From: Benincasa hispida
Taxonomy: Eukaryota > Streptophyta > Magnoliopsida > Cucurbitales > Cucurbitaceae
DNA: 64,000 nt
Reading direction: 5' to 3'
Assembly (NCBI RefSeq): GCF_009727055.1
Contig: NC_052357.1
Coordinates: 14,173,376 to 14,237,375 of the forward strand
Every line of letters starts with the position of its first letter. The first letter of the stretch is position 1. Below the pieces are notes generated by a model. The model was not told where the DNA came from. It made no database searches and saw only the letters and a program-made list of their open reading frames with translations. Of the stretch, positions 1 through 12,645 are shown in pieces. Made by a program: the position numbers and the translations under genes.

Positions 1-87
1 TTTGGATGGAAAGATATTTTTCATCACCATGAGTGGATCTTCATTAGGCCATCTTTGCAACTAAAAACAAGTTCTACAAAATTGCAG

Positions 88-2482
88 GGCAATTGCAACC
101 ATCACATCGTAGATCCCTTTTTACTTTGGCAACGTCGATGATCATCTTCACATCAAAAGCCTTCAACATCGTGCCTCTTGTCCCTCGTGCTAAAGCTTCC
201 CTTACTAGTGAAACAGTAGGTGTAACAATTTTGTTGCCACACTGATTCATACGTTGTACTGAAGGGTGTCCTCTAGTTCAATATCTCTCTTTTCTGGATG
301 TTATATGCATTCTTCTTGATCTGACTTTGGAATTTTTTCAAGGAATGAGGATCTCAAAGAAAGTCAGAGATCTGAACTTTCTTGAGTAATCTTCTTCTTT
401 CTTGAGTAATGTTCTTCCACTTATTATGAATTTTTACTTCTATCAGGTTGATCCCTTTCTAAAGTTGGTAGAAGATTGTAAGCTACAGGTTGCTAATTTA
501 GGACAAGACAATCCCGGGCAGATATATGGATCAAAAGAAGACTGTGAAAATGCTGTGAAGTCGCTTTCTGCAGTTGATACAAGTGAAAGCCAATCCAAGG
601 AGTCATTTGCTGAGCTAGTTTTGCAGACATTGGAAACTAAGTCAGAAGTAAACATTATTTCAGCATACCATAAAATAGATTGTCATAGTTTCTATTTCTA
701 GTTGATGTAACTAATTTTCATTATCTTTAATGTAGGACGAGCTATCATCTATCAGAGAGCAACTTCTTCAAGATTTTTTACCTGACGATGCTTGTCCATT
801 AGGAACTCAGTTTTTTGTCACACCCGGAGAAATATATCAATGTGGACCCAAGAATGACGGAACTCTTGACATGGTCCCTTTCACTTCATTCATCTCTATG
901 TCTAATATTTTCAACTATTTTCAAGTTGTGAACTTCACTTTACATTTTGGTTTGGTTAGCAGGTCGATAATGGTAAATTATGTGAGGAACCTCAAAGTCA
1001 AAATGATCTTGAGATAGAGAAGCCCTTGAGAAGTCCAACTCTCATGAGTGCTGATGAACTTATGAAGTTGGTAAGTTAATAAGCTATGCAGTAAAGTCCT
1101 TATAATGGGGTATAAGGTGTGAGACTATAAAATTTTAGTCTCTATATCATCTCCACAAATGTAATTAAGAATCAGAGCAGATGTGAACTACATTAGTTAG
1201 AGGGTTAAGTTGAAGGAAAGGGGAAATATGAATGTACTTTTACTGATCGTGAAAATTGACAATGGACCACTTAGGACTTGGGAGTTAGGTTAGGACACAA
1301 TGCGTGGTATAGAATGAAAAAAAAAAATGGAACTTCATTCTTCCATGCGAATCTGTGATTCCCATCCCTCCACGTCACTGGATTAAACACCTTTGTTGAA
1401 TGGGAAATTCATTGATTAGTGGTAGAATTGAGTGGCACCACCAATATAGTTGCCATTTTGCCCTTTTTGGCTCAGTTACATGATGACAAAAGGCTTGATT
1501 TTGATTTTCTTACTCTTATTTCATGTAGGCTCTTGAAATCTATTATTGTGGGTAAATTTAAATTGTAAATTGATATATTTCTAAGTTTCTTCTAACATGT
1601 TTTTAAGTAATGTCTGCTTATCTTTATTTTTGAACAAAAGAAAAAAAATGATTGATGTCGCAAAAATATTAACACGAGCAGGAAGACAGTTCTTTCCCCT
1701 ATCTATTTATTTTTTCTGGATTGGCTTGTCTAACAAAGCATCGATCAGATTGCTTGTTATTAGTTATCAAATGTATCTTTTCCCCTTTTCTTTTTTCTTA
1801 TATATATATATATATATAAGAGATGTATCTTTACCATTAACGAGCTATGATTCAGGTTTCCAATATATCAAATCAAGTAGGAAGAACATCATGCTCCTTC
1901 CCTGTAAATATGCCCTACAAGGAAATGGCTGGAAACTGTGAGGCCCTCTTAGAAGGAAAGCCGCAAAAAGTATCCAATTTTACAAGCTCTCAACCAAGTG
2001 AAGGGCAGCGTTCAGTTAAAACTTCCACCCATGGTGGCAATAATCAGGAAAGGGAAGAGCCTTCACGACGTCGTGTTCGCTTCAGTGTAAATACGGTATG
2101 TCCTTTATTATATACTCCACTTTTGATCAGATTTAATAATAGATGAAGAATAAAATTGAGACCAAAGCATTCTTAACAGAAATTGAGATCTTATTGTTCT
2201 CTCTGAGTATTTTGATACATACATCTAACTGTGTTCATACACTAACGTCAACCATGCCCACATCCTGTTTTAATTATCCATTTCCTGTGAAATCTGATTT
2301 TAAATTTCATTGAAATGCAGAGTGGAAACCCATTTATCGACTCAGATTTTCCTAGGAAACGGCATTCGTCCATGGACATCCTTCCGAGGCTTTGTTCAAT
2401 TGAGTACCAACATTATCCCCACCTCTTTCAGCTACCATCTTCAAGCCCATACGACAACTTTCTAAAGGCAGCTGGTTGTTAA
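88..2482 (+). CDS. SRL2: EFR3-family protein (SEMI-ROLLED LEAF 2-like), C-terminal exons, 5' partial
   Basis: Six coding segments with GT-AG borders fit one frame: 88-215, 447-647, 736-873, 963-1070, 1856-2095 and 2321-2482, with a TAA stop at 2480-2482. Every segment after the first is a whole number of codons. The first reads through RRSLFTLATSMIIF and PLVPRAKA, followed by DPFLKLVEDCKLQ, REQLLQDFLPDD, PYKEMAGNCEALL and the terminal SSPYDNFLKAAGC. I recognise these as the conserved C-terminal part of plant EFR3-like proteins (SRL2 in rice, EFOP in Arabidopsis). In that family the N-terminal helical repeats attach to the plasma membrane and help recruit a phosphatidylinositol 4-kinase complex. 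The N-terminal part lies to the left of the window. The donor after 873 (GTCC) is weak. An RVRF sequence near the end of segment 1856-2095 resembles a PP1-docking RVxF motif; this is only a pattern match. The gene looks intact within the window. Confidence 0.85.
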
Positions 2483-3849
2483 GTCATGGAAATGGACTCT
2501 TGAAAAGGAATACTTAGAGGTTTTTCTTGGCGATGAGGATGAATGGTTATAAGATTTCAAGGTGAGCAACCAAAACTTCCAGCCTTCAATATCGAGCACC
2601 TGCTTCTGCTCCAACCATCTTCTCATTGTATATCTTCATTTAATTCATTCATTCATGCCATTTTCTTGGTGGCTAGATGCTCAATAGTGTTTTCTTTGGC
2701 TTCCTTCAGCTGCATGCTCACAAATTGTTGAAACCATTCATTGGTGGTGCCCTTGAATTTGGATGATAGATATAGGTTTTTAGTTGGGTTTGGGCATTAT
2801 CTCTGTCTGCACTTTGGATTATCATTATCATATTTGTTCAAAGAGTGCATTCTTAGGTGGTATGCCTTCGATTTGGGCATCTAAGGAGGTTCCATTTTGT
2901 AAAAATTACCGAGAAGCTTATGCTTCTCAAACTGTAACTTTTGTGATATAAATAATATAGGCACTGTAGTTATGTAGGTGAGGTGATGATCCTTTCATTT
3001 CTCTCCCTCTTAATCAGTTTATTGGGAAAATGTGTTTTTGAAATCTTACACTTTTTGTCTTCGAGATTTTCTAAGATATAGAATTCTTATCAATTCTAAT
3101 GGAATGCTAATTAGGATGTTGACTATGGCTGTTAATAAATAATTTATATTATTTCTATGTTGATGTGATGAAATATTGCTTTATAATATATTTTAGGTGA
3201 TGTGACTAATGTAAATCAAAATCTAGCTGTTACCCCATTCAATTACTTCAGTTACATCTTTGGACTTTGGATTATGCTTTTGTTTAGTTTTGACATCAAT
3301 TTTATTATTGAAAAGCTAGTGAGTTGACAAGATGTGATAAATAGTTGAAAATTTTATTTCAGTATTTTTGTTAATGGTTAGGTTGACGCTATTATTAATT
3401 TAATTATGGACAGACTGTTATTTATTTTCACATCACAAGCCATTGTTTCCATCTTAACCTTTTCTTCCATACGCATGGGATCGAGATAATTATAATGAGT
3501 TTATATTTAAAAAGAAACTAAAAGTTTTAGGGTTGGTTTTGAATTTTCGTAGCTTTCAAAATAATTGTCGGGAGTATTTTTGAGAAAAAACAGTTGTGAC
3601 ATAAAATAAAAATAGTGTTTAGTAAATTTCAATTTTAAATTTGAAAAAACATATTGAGAAGTTTGATAAAATTAATACAAAAATGTTATGATTTAGCTAT
3701 AATGACTAAGATGTGTTATTTTTATTATATATTGATTTTTTTTTTTATCAAACTTACTACAAGATGATTATTTTAAATTTTTATGTGCTTTAAATTAAAA
3801 ATAAACTTTATTTCCATCAAAATTATTTGATAAAAGAAATAAAAAATTA
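2483..3849. other. 3' UTR and AT-rich spacer
   Basis: The first few hundred bases after the EFR3-like stop are of mixed composition and are probably 3' UTR. From about 3000 the sequence becomes AT-rich with no exon-like segment. I see no further gene here. Confidence 0.6.
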
Positions 3850-4262
3850 GGGAAATATCAATTTATATCCTTGAACTTTGAGAGTTGTACTGGTTTAAAT
3901 CCTAGACTATTAATTGTATCGATTTAAATCTTGAACTTTCATAAATTTATCAGTTTAAATTTCAAACTATTAATTGTATCAATTTAAATTCTGAACATCC
4001 ATCTGTGTATCAACTTAAACTCTAAACTTTTAAAAATGTATTAATTTAAACATTCCATTATATTTTATTTGAATATCCTTATGAAAATTTAGGGTTTAAA
4101 TTGATATGTTTATGAAATTTCAGGGTTTAAGTGGGCACAATTATTAGTTCGAGGTTTACATTGATAGACTTCTAAAAGTTTAGGTTTTAAATTGATATAA
4201 TTATTAGTTTGAGATTTAAATTGGTACAACCCAAAATTAGGGTTGTAAACTGAAATTTTTCC
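3850..4262. repeat. Foldback (inverted-repeat) element
   Basis: The left half contains degenerate GTTTAAATC..AACTATTAATTGTATC motifs. The right half carries the reverse complement (ATAATTATTAGTTTGAGATTTAAATTGG type). The two halves can pair as imperfect arms of about 200 bp each. There is no coding content. This is typical of a MITE-like foldback element; target-site duplications were not resolved. Confidence 0.6.
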
Positions 4263-4384
4263 AAAAATTTATGATTAAAAATTTAAAAGTGAAAATATGT
4301 GAAATGAGGAATACATTTGTAATTTTTTTAAAAAATAGTTAGAGAGATTCAACTTTTTAGAGAAGCTGAATTCAAAAGTTGGTG

Positions 4385-4507
4385 TGGGACCAACATGAGT
4401 GTAGCTCGACTGACATAGTGATCGTAATATCGACTTTGAAGTCAGATGTTCGATTCTCTCACCCCACACCTTAATTACAATATCTTTACCAAAAAAAAAA
4501 AAAAAAT
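4385..4507 (+). mobile_element. tRNA-derived SINE-like copy
   Basis: An A-box-like stretch (GTGTAGCTCGACTGACATAG) is followed about 35 bp later by a B-box-like GATGTTCGATTCTC. The copy ends in a run of A residues at about 4491-4506. This order (tRNA-like pol III boxes, then poly-A) is that of a short tRNA-related SINE. A weaker relative lies at 33655-33745. Confidence 0.5.
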
Positions 4508-4859
4508 TATTGGCTATCACAATCTCTTATTATTTCTGCGGAAGTAATTTCAAATAGAACCTTAATTTTTAATGGCAAAATTTGTAAATTCTACACTAAT
4601 TTGATCATAATCTAAGTTTCCTTTTATAATTGAGACACAAATTAAAGTGAATTTAACTGAACTGCCACAAAAATCTGTTAATAACTCAGAGATATTTGGT
4701 TCAAATTTTTCTACTCCTATTTGCACTGAAAAAAAAGGGTCCATTGACCTTTTGAAAAATTGGCCAAGCTATTCAAAATAAAAGAGAGAGAATTTCCGAA
4801 TTCTTTTTCCCATAATCAATTAATTTGACATTTTTTTCCCCAAAAACAAATAAAATTGA

Positions 4860-5135
4860 CATTTGACCGTGGGTCTCACTTTTGCCCTACACGTGGCATA
4901 AGATATATGCAAATCAGGTACAAAAGTCGGGCCCAAGTCCATCCAACGGCCAAAATTAAAAATCAAGAATTTCAAATTCAAAAGTCAAAAGACATTATTT
5001 TTTAAAATGTCAGTCAGAAAGCAGCGACGTGACGACATTCAAGAAAGCGTCAATCGTCAAAGCCAACTCTGACAATCTTACATCTGACGTTTGATTTGCC
5101 ACGTGGACGGTCATGGTGGAGTCTCTTTTGGCCTT
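4860..5135. promoter_or_regulatory. Cluster of ACGT/TGACG cis-motifs without an attached gene
   Basis: This stretch is less AT-rich than its surroundings. It holds TTTGACC (W-box core), ACACGTGGCA (ABRE-like), several TGACG or CGTCA cores between about 5025 and 5090, and GCCACGTGG near 5097-5105 (strong G-box/ABRE type). It looks like promoter DNA. No convincing ORF begins nearby on either strand; a minus-strand 60-codon ORF at 4562-4744 has no recognisable product. Confidence 0.4.
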
Positions 5136-5384
5136 TTTGTATTCCTCAAGAGTGGATCTCAAGTACTCAATTAGAAGAGCTCTTAAAACAAACCTTTAAC
5201 CTTTGACATTTGAGGTTTGGTTTAGTTTATACGTTTTAAAATATTACTCTAATATTTAAGTTTTGTTGGATAATTATTTGATTTTTTAGTTTTATTTCTT
5301 AAAAATTAAATCTATCTTTTTTTCATTTTTTTTTATAATGATTTGCATCTATTGAGTACCATTATTTAATTGTGAGCCAAATTC

Positions 5385-5560
5385 ACATAAACAAATTTTA
5401 AAAGTTACTTTTCTTAGTTTTTCAAATTTTAGCTTAGTTTTTTAAACTATTGGTAAAAGATAGATAAAAAGGAAAAAATTTCGATGTGGAAGTATGTCAT
5501 AGATTTAATTTTAAAAAACAAAATTAAAAAACCAAATGGTTATCGAACAAGGCCTTAATT
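5385..5560 (-). mobile_element. Partial MITE, reverse orientation
   Basis: The sequence ends in AACCAAATGGTTATCG followed by AACAAGGCC, and contains AACTATTGGTAAAAGATAGATAA. This is the reversed form of the MITE found inside every 2.4-kb repeat unit downstream and at 52905-53212. The copy is diverged and short. Confidence 0.4.
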
Positions 5561-6059
5561 TTTAAATTTTGAGTTTGATTTCAATTTATTTTTAGATTTT
5601 AAAATATGATAATTTTACTTTTGATGTATAAGTTTCGTTTCAAATTGGTCTTTAAATTTCAAGATTTATACTTTTAACATCGATTTTTCCTAAATGCTAA
5701 TTTTATATCTTTATTGTTAATGTATATTAATTATTTATTTTTTAAACAATAAAATAATTATAATAAATTAAGATTCACTATTTTTCATCATCATTCAAAT
5801 TTTACTTCATAATTGTTTTAAATTAATTAATAAATATTAACACCATAGACTGAAATTGAATATTTAGTGAAAAATTGATTAGAAGTATAAATCTTAAAAT
5901 CTGGAGATTAAATTGAAACAAAACACAAGGTAAAATTATAACATCTTGAAACTTCAAGATTAAATTAAAAGTGAACTCAAAACTTAATAACAAAATATGT
6001 AGCATTTTGGAATTTAGGGACAAAAATAGAAATTATACCCAAAATTTAAGGATCAGAAA

Positions 6060-6285
6060 TGTAACTACCCGAGTTTAGGAGGGGTACATGAATGAACTGA
6101 TATCATATCCGAATGAGAGGGATCTTGAGGATATGAAAATGCTTAAAAGAATTGAAAGTTATTATCTATATCAACAAGGTGTATCTTGTTGATTCAATCA
6201 TAAAAACTCCAAAGTTAAGTCTGCTTAAGATGCATGTGAGTGAGAACAAAGTATTCTGAAAGGACCCGAGTTCCAGTAAATGAGA
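6060..6285 (+). mobile_element. Degenerate Cassandra-type TRIM LTR with 5S-like segment
   Basis: The segment begins TGTAACTACCCGAGTTTAGG. It later has GTTGATTCAATCATAAAAAC, TCCAAAGTTAAG and GATGCATGTGAGTGAG, the order seen in Cassandra TRIM LTRs, which carry a 5S rRNA-related pol III module. Compared with the sister copy at 9625 it lacks roughly 50 bp after the AAGTTAAG motif, so part of the 5S-like region is gone. Confidence 0.65.
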
Positions 6286-8439
6286 TTGGTTATTTATTTA
6301 TTTATTTTTACTTTTTTTTTTCCTTTGCTATTGGTGATTAATTTTCAACTATACACCTATTTTCTCAACTCTTTTAAGACATAAACTAGAAAATCCCAAA
6401 TTTTTCTCTATTTGTAAAACATTGCAAATTCTTTTCAATGCATTCTTTTAAAAAAATTATAAATATTCTAATTCTCTTCGATCATCGAAACATACCACCA
6501 AAATACATGTCATATTGTTGCTCAATTACTTATGAATTGTTATATTGTCTGTATGTATATTGAATCTTGCAAACTTAACATTATTATATAATATATTGTA
6601 CACATTAACATTGAATAACCGGATAACTTAACAGTTTATGTTTATATAATATGGAAAGAATATGTAGAACTGAAATGACACATAGAATAATCAACTTCCA
6701 TTTAATTATGATGGTGAGAATGTGATAATGTAGGACAGTTACATTGTTATGAACATCACAAAAATTATATCAAACGATCGAACATGTAGTCGTTCTAAAA
6801 AACAAATTCACAAAATATTCATATTTCATCCCTATTTTATTTTGTTTATAATGTACTAAAATAAAAGTTATACATTTCACGTGCAATACATGTGTTATAT
6901 AAATAAGATTTTGGAGGAGAATATATGCTTTCCTCTTTTACCTTTATATTTTTAGAAAATACCTATTTTGTCCTTCAATCTTTCGGCATGACTCTTTTAA
7001 GTTTAGAAGTTTGTTGAGAGATGTTATGGCAATATAGAGAAGCAATTTGTGCTGGACGGATGTAACTAATTGAATGCATGTGTTACACGTTAAATGAGTT
7101 TATTCATTCCTTAAAAAGGTAACTTTTCTAGTGTTTTTAAATGTTATCCTTGAATTTTCATACATATTTCAAGACTACTCTTGGATTAGCATTTCTAACT
7201 AAAATGTGACCTAAATAGTGATATGGTAGTCTATAACGAAAAATTGGATCGCCACGCAGTTTGAGGTCATTACTATACCATTTTGAGTCTATTTTTGTTC
7301 GAAATTATAAATAATTTTTATTCTGAAGATAGTTTTAAAATGTTTATGAAAGTTCGAGGATGATATTGCAATTCTTGAACGTAATGAAAAAGTTTTTAAA
7401 CAAAGAACACAATACATAGTATTTTTTTTTAATAAATTCCAAATTTAATTCATGGACTTAATAATTTTTGTCTATTTAATTCATAAACTTCCAAAAGTAT
7501 CTGATAGTCCTTTGAGCTTTAAATTTTGTATCTTATAAGTCTCTAAATTTTCAATTTGTATCTAATAGTTTCGTGATATATATATATATATATTTAAAAG
7601 ATTACTTAATAATTGATCTATTAGATATAAAAGTGAATACTATGTTTAATGAAATCCTAAACAATTTTTTTAATAAAAAAAACTAAAATTTCAATTTTAT
7701 GTTTACTTGATAGACGAATTTTAAATATGTCGAATAGATCAATGACACCTATTAGATACAAAATTCAGAAATTTAGACCCCGTGTTGTAACCATTTTGTT
7801 TTTTAAAATTAAACCTATGAACACTATTTCCACCTCCAGATTTCTTACTTTATTAACTACATTCTACCAATAGTTTTTTTTTTTAAAGTCAAAATTTGAA
7901 AACTAAAAAAGTAACTTTTCAAAAATTGTTTTTTTTTTTGGAATTTAGTTAAGAATTCAACAATTATGCTTAAAAGATACTGACTAAGATTGTAATTTAA
8001 CATGCATTGGTTTAGTCTTTAAAAAAAAGGATAAAAAACACTCTTTGTTCCTATGGTTTAGTAGATGTAACAATTAAGTCTAGTTGATAATGATATTTTT
8101 TGTGCAACTTAGTAATAATTTAGTCTATGTACTTTTAATTTGTAACAATTTAATTTATAAACTTTAATAAGTAATAATTTAGTCTTATACTTTCAAATTT
8201 ATAATATTTTAGTTTCTATCACAAAAAAGTCTTTAAAGTTAAGTGTCAAATTTTATAAGTAACGACTTAGTCTTTATATTTTATAAATAAATAAATTTCG
8301 ATCAATTTATCAATCTACACTTGTCATAGATTTCATTATATCTTAATAATATTTTTCACAATAAGCATTGAATCATTAGAAATTCTAAACTATAGCTTAT
8401 CAAAATTCAAGAAATAAATTATTACCAATTTAAAAGGAT

Positions 8440-8640
8440 AATTATTTTAAATAGTAAAACTGCTGAAAGTATTTTTAAATATAACAAAATGTCACTGTCT
8501 ATCAATGATAGACCATAATAGACTGTAATATACATCTATCAATGGGTGGCATATTGTGATAGACATCTATATCTCTATCACAGTTTGTCACTGATTATTA
8601 GTGACATTTTGTTATATTTGTAAATAAGTTGGTTAATGTT
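8440..8640. mobile_element. Palindromic MITE (TCTATCA-rich family)
   Basis: Arms ATATAACAAAATGTCACT and AGTGACATTTTGTTATAT are inverted around TCTATCA/TGATAGA repeats. A sister copy ends the right-hand duplication at about 22440-22625. A related, better preserved palindrome lies at 55805-55998. There is no coding content. Confidence 0.65.
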
Positions 8641-9159
8641 TCTTTATTTGAGAATAATCCACTTTAAAAATACCTAGACTAAGTTATTATCAAACAATGT
8701 AAAGCAACTATCTGTAAAGAAAAAAAACAATATTAAAAAAATATTTTTAGCCCCTACACTTTCATGAAACTAACAATTTTAGTTTCAAAACTTTGGTTTG
8801 TAACGATTTGATCCATACTTTATTATGTAACAATTAAAACCTAATGTAAAAAAATCATATAAATCTAAAGCCAAATTTTATTATTTTATTATGAACACTT
8901 TGTATTTTGTAAAAATATTGAGTATCTAGTTAGTTTATCGATTTATTTATGCAAAAAAATGCCATTAAATTTTAATTCTAATTTTTATAATAGGAATTAA
9001 ATCATTATAAATTTTAAAATATAAATACTAAATTATCACAAAATTAAAAATACAGAAAATACAACTCCAATTAAAAATACAGAAAATACAACTCCAAGTT
9101 TTGAGACTAAATTAAAATTTAGGGATTTTAACCAAAAATATAATATTATGTAAATTACA

Positions 9160-9261
9160 TAGAAATATATAGTTCAGGTATCAAAAGAAAAGAAAGAAAA
9201 AAAATGAAAAAAAAAAAAAAAAAAAAAACCCTTCGGCCAGGGTTGTTTGATGGATTTCCCT
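9160..9261. repeat. Duplicated fragment of OBE4-like proximal promoter
   Basis: TATAGTTCAGGTATCAAAAG, a poly-A tract and the palindrome AACCCT-TCGGCC-AGGGTT (9227-9244) recur at about 22905-22970, just 5' of the OBE4-like TATA box. Here the homology stops at TTTCCCTA and the sequence joins the start of the right-hand duplication instead of a TATA box. It is an orphan copy of promoter DNA with no gene attached. Confidence 0.7.
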
Positions 9262-9624
9262 AAATACTAATTTTATGTCTTTATTGCTAATGTATATTAA
9301 TTATTTTTTTAAAATAAAATAATTATAATCAATTAAGATTCACTATTTTTCATCATCATTCAAATTTTATTTCATGATTATTTTAAATTAATTAATAGAT
9401 ATTAACACCAAAGAATGAAATTGAATATTTAGTGAAAAATCTATTAGAAGTATAAATCTTGAAATCTAGGGATTAAATTGAAACAAAACACAATGTAAAA
9501 TTGTAACATTTTGAAAATTCGAGATTAAATTGAGAGTGAACTCAAAACTTAATAACAAAATATGTAGCATTTTAGAATTTAGGGACAAAAATAAAAACTA
9601 TACCCAACATTTAAGGACCAGAAA

Positions 9625-9905
9625 TGTAACAACATGAGTTTAGGAGGGGTATATGAACGAACCGATATCATATCCGAATGAGATGGATCTTGAAAACATG
9701 AAAGTATGTTGTTAAGAAAAGCTTAAAAGAATTGAAAGTTACTACCTATACCAACAATGTGTACTTTCCTTTTCGTTGACCCAATCATAAGAACTCCGAA
9801 GTTAAGCTTGCTTAACTTGAAAAAATCCTATGTTGCGTGACTTACTTTTCCTAAGATGCATGTGAGTAAGGACAACGTATCCTAAAATGACTCATGTTCC
9901 TCACA
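9625..9905 (+). mobile_element. Cassandra-type TRIM LTR with 5S rRNA-like segment
   Basis: The start TGTAACAACATGAGTTTAGG, then GTTGACCCAATCATAAG, AACTCCGAAGTTAAGC, AATCCTATGTTGCGTGAC and AAGATGCATGTGAGTAAGGA, matches the order of the Cassandra LTR. AACTCCGAAGTTAAGC is the internal box of plant 5S rRNA. No second LTR or internal region was found, so it is a solo or truncated LTR. It lies inside the large duplication and is the fuller sister of 6060-6285. Confidence 0.75.
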
Positions 9906-10189
9906 AGCATTCAAGACATGTAAGAACAACCAACATTTCCATTATATCGTAAAAAAATCAACCAAACATAAAAAATAAACTACATGTACTAAATAATAAA
10001 TATTTTAAATTGTTTAGAAAATGTATAATATTTATTTATCATTTTTTTAATATTTTGTTTTTATTTTTTTTTAGAAATATCTTTCGATATTGACATTTTA
10101 TTGATATGTCCATCAACATTTTTGTAAAATTAAGACATTAATATTTTTGTTGACATCAATGTTTTTAACTTTGGTTGCGTTTATTATAA

Positions 10190-12645
10190 AGATTTTTTCT
10201 TCTTTATTGTTGATGGATATTTATAAATCTATCATTACAATAATATAATTTCTAGAGTTTTTTCATTCAAATATTGAAATTGAAAATTTAATTATTGAGG
10301 TCGGAAATTCGAATATTCCGTCTCACGAGTGGTATAGTGAAATGTTCTTCTCCTCTTTGCTTAAATTATAATAAAATTATTTTCAATCATAATCTAAACA
10401 TGAAGATATATTTAATGGATAATCATATCATTTTATTTATTTACAACCATTCAAGTGAAGTGGTTAAACAATAAAGTTGTGTAGCCTTTTGTGTATGAGT
10501 GTGATCTAGACCATAGATATGAAATATTATGATCTGATGGTAGTGATATATTAAACAGACAATCACATCATTTTCTCCAAGTCGAAACCTTATATCCTTT
10601 TTGTGTACGAGTATGATATATACATATATATGAAAAATCACGATCTAATAACAGAGATATATTTGATAAATTTCTTTGCCCTTTAAATTTTCATAAATTT
10701 CTTATCTTTCTTTTCAAATATATATATATATATATATACAACCATTTGGGAAATGTAAAATACTATTTAATTAATTATAACATTTTATTTTTTTTATAAT
10801 GTAATAAAATAAAAGTATCATTTCACGTGCAACACATGTGTTATATAAATAAGATTTTGGAGGAGAATACTTGCTTTCCTCTTTTACCACTATATTTTTA
10901 GAAAATACCTATTTTGTCATTCAATCTTTCGGTATGACTCTTTTAAGTTTAGAAGTTTGTTGAGAGATGTTATGATAATATAGAGAAGCAAATGTGCTGA
11001 CCGGATGTAACTAATTGAATGCATGTCTTACATGTCAAATGAGTTTATTCGTTCCTTAAAAAGGTAACTCTTCTGGTGTTTTTAAATGCTATCTTTGAAT
11101 TTTCATACATGTTTCAAGACTACTTTTGAATTAGCATTTCTAACTAAAATATGACCTAAAATAGTGATATGGTAGTCTATAAAGAAGAATTAGATCGCTA
11201 CCCAATTTGAAGTCATTACCATACCATTTTGAGTCTATTTTTATTCGAAATTCTAAATAATTTTTATTCCAAAGATAGTTTTGAAATGTTTATGAAAGTT
11301 CGAGAATGATATTGCAATTCTTGAAAGTAATGAAAAAGTTTTTAAACAAAGAACACAATACATAGTATTTTTTTCTTTTTAATAAATTCCAAATTTAGTT
11401 CATGGACTTAATGATTTTTGTCTATTTGATTCATAAATTTCCAAAAGTATTTGATAGTCCTTTGAGCTTTAAATTTATAAGTCTCTAAATTTTCAATTTG
11501 TATCTAATAGTTTCGTGATATATATATATATATTAAAAGATTACTTAATAATTGATCTATTAGATATAAAAGTGAATATTATGTTCAATGGAATCTTATA
11601 GAATTTCATTTTTTTAATAAAAAAACTAAAATTTCAATTTTATGTTTACTAGATTCACGAATTTAAGTATGTCGAATGGATCAATGACACCTATTAGATA
11701 CAAAATTGAGAAATTTAGGCTAATTTTGTAACCATTTTGTTTTTGAAAATTAACCTTATGGACACTACTTCCACCTCCAAATATCTTACTTTATTATCTA
11801 CATTTTACCAATAGTTTTTTTTTTTTAAAAAAAGCCAAAATTTGAAAACATAAAAAAAAAAAATAGGTTTTCAAAAGTTGTTTTTGTTTTTAGAATTTAG
11901 TTAAGAATTCAACAATTATATTTAAAAAATATGCGAATCAACGTAAGAAAGGAGGAAGAAATATGCTTAATTTTCAAAACAAAAAACGAAAAACTAAATT
12001 GTTAACAAACATGACCTAATAATCATTAGAAACAAATTTGAATGTTTAAAAATCTGATGATACATTTTTAAAGTTTAAAAAAAAAAAAAAACATAAAACT
12101 AAAAGTTTAGGAATCTACTAGGTATTTCTTAAAGTTAAAAGGACATATTTGACACAAAATTGAAAGTTCAAGATTTTCTTAAATCAATGATCAAATCAAT
12201 ACAAACTTTAAAGTTAGTGACTAAGGTTTAAATTTAACATGCATTTTTTAGTTTAGTCTTAGGAAAAAAATAAATAAAAAAACACTTTTTGTTCCCGAGG
12301 TTCAATAGAAGTAACAATTTAGTCTAGTTGATAATGATATTTTTTGGGCAACTTAGTAACAATTTAGTCTACAATTTAGTTCATAAATTTTAATAAGCAA
12401 CAATTTAGTCTTATACTTTTAAATTTATAATATTTTAGTTTCTATCACAAAAAAAAAGTCCTTAAAGTTAAGTGTCAAATTTTATAAAGTAACGACTTAG
12501 TCTTTATATTTTATAAATAAATTAATTTTGATTAATTTATCAATCTACACGTATAATAAATTTCATTATAACATTTTTCACATAAGAATTGCATCATTAG
12601 AAATTTTTCAATCTATACGTATCATAAATTTCATTATAATATTCT
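10190..12645. repeat. 2.4-kb tandem unit 1
   Basis: The unit begins near the TTGTTGATGGATATTTATAA motif. Next come paired GATCTAGACCATAGATATG segments, a TA microsatellite, CACGTG (10824-10829) with TATATAAATAAG, and a MITE at about 11718-12018. The unit edge is approximate. Confidence 0.7.

Larger units (their letters stand above)
5686..9261. repeat. Left copy of a large tandem duplication
   Basis: From 5686 this segment matches the DNA starting at 9255 (TAATGTATATTAATTATTT, then a Cassandra-like LTR, then a G-box/TATA motif). Its last part (about 8440-9261) matches 22440-22970, directly upstream of the OBE4-like TATA box. The edges share TTTCC(C)TA at 5685, 9255 and 22964, which points to a tandem duplication through a short shared sequence. 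The copy holds one diverged version of the 2.4-kb unit (about 6840-8440). No coding potential was found. Confidence 0.75.

Noticed and set aside
10285..10345. tRNA-like B-box (AAATTCGAATATTCC) repeated in each 2.4-kb unit
   Set aside because: No matching A-box at proper spacing and no cloverleaf. It is best treated as part of the repeat.
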